In this document: positions 63,426 through 64,000 of the stretch, piece by piece
Numbering within the stretch: the stretch's first letter is position 1
How the letters are laid out: every line of letters begins with the position of its first letter
From: Phoebastria nigripes
Taxonomy: Eukaryota > Chordata > Aves > Procellariiformes > Diomedeidae
Reading direction: 5' to 3'
Assembly: GCA_035582835.1 (NCBI GenBank)
Contig: JAYKAV010002977.1
Span: 2,474,381 to 2,538,380, forward strand
Length of the DNA stretch: 64,000 nucleotides
Notes under the pieces: model-generated
What the model saw: only the letters and a program-made list of their open reading frames with translations
What the model was told of the DNA's origin: nothing
Databases searched by the model: none
Program-made: the position numbers and the translations under genes

Positions 63426-64000
63426 CTCTTCTATATTTCCTTCTACCTCTAACAAGCTACCTTCTTGTTTCATTTCTCCCAGCTAGTATCTCTTTCACAG
63501 CTCCTTTGGAACAGACCCTGCAGCCATTCTGCACACCACTATTAGTGATAACACCTGCTCCTAATTGGTACCTACTTTCAGATGGGGAAATAGTAGTTTC
63601 ACCTCCTCTTTAACCCTTTCTTTGCTGCTCCTTTGTAGCATAAATTCACATAATTCTACACAGTATTTTTCTGTCTCTTGTTTTAAATATATTTGCTTCA
63701 AGAATAGCAATCAACTGCACAAAAAATATAGCAATATATTTAATTGTGTCAGAAGCATTATAAGAACCCACCAATGAACTTTAAAATCTCAATACATATA
63801 ATGAAGCATAAGGAAAAAAGTCTTCAGCTGGGAACTGAATCCCAAGGTATTCATACGATCTGTCTAAGATCAATAGCAATTACTGCAGTAAAGCTGGAAG
63901 ATAAATGGGGATATACCCAGAAATGTCCCTTTCTTAGTTGCAGCCTTGAACATGGCACACAGAGTGTTTCTCAACTGTATTTTATATCATTTGTAGATAT

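Larger units (their letters stand above)
54333..64000. other. Non-coding DNA upstream of the candidate first exon
   Basis: About 9.7 kb without a recognisable gene. It holds three A-rich tracts (57884-57906, 57984-58050, 58959-59005), a degenerate 20-bp minisatellite at the right end and scattered chance ORFs on both strands. Further upstream exons of MCF2L2 could hide here, but no sequence supports one. Confidence 0.55.

Noticed and set aside
63149..63613. 154-codon plus-strand ORF rich in Ser, Pro, Leu and Gln
   Set aside because: It spans the 20-bp minisatellite, whose period is not a multiple of three. The composition is that of the repeat and there is no domain.
1..64000. Nested B3GNT5, which lies within the MCF2L2 locus in mammals
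   Set aside because: No single-exon glycosyltransferase-sized frame of about 375 codons is present. It is probably outside the window, to the left.
1..64000. CRISPR arrays, tRNA or rRNA genes, operons
   Set aside because: No regularly spaced direct repeats with unique spacers, cloverleaf-like sequence or rRNA segments were seen. The context is a vertebrate intron.

Overview
The window is intronic and exonic DNA of a vertebrate, most likely a bird of the Neoaves. A CR1 LINE with recognisable reverse-transcriptase C-terminal peptides, older CR1 tails, MIR-like SINE relics and two solo LTRs of an avian ERVL-type family are the only dispersed repeats I could recognise. No mammalian Alu or L1, and no bacterial-style gene packing, is present. 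A few single 'n' bases mark unresolved positions.

The only gene I can support is MCF2L2, a Dbl-family Rho guanine-nucleotide exchange factor related to MCF2 and MCF2L, on the minus strand. Eight consecutive coding exons lie at 33753-33836, 22970-23084, 14309-14399, 12947-13066, 6731-6847, 3377-3526, 2232-2356 and 569-683, in transcript order. All have AG/GT borders and matching phases, and they join into one open frame of about 305 codons. They cover the N-terminal CRAL-TRIO (Sec14-like) domain and the start of the spectrin-like repeat. The rest of the spectrin region and the catalytic DH-PH module must lie to the left of base 1.

Upstream, at 54023-54164, is a possible alternative or lineage-specific first exon. 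It has an ATG in good context, 47 codons and a strong GTATGT donor. Its phase is exactly the one needed to join the exon at 33836, and a TATAAAAG box lies about 160 bp upstream. I do not recognise its peptide and could not find a counterpart of the mammalian first coding exon.

Region by region: 1-14.4 kb holds six closely spaced exons, a CR1 fragment (about 7.88-9.25 kb) and solo LTR 1 (10140-10735). From 14.4 to 33.8 kb are two exons in long introns with old MIR and CR1 relics. From 33.8 to 54 kb is a 20 kb interval, probably the first intron, with solo LTR 2 (43785-44331), a 55-base T run and an inverted pair of MIR-like arms. From 54.2 to 64 kb is non-coding DNA with A-rich tracts and a degenerate 20-bp minisatellite. 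I saw no RNA genes, CRISPR arrays or complete mobile elements.
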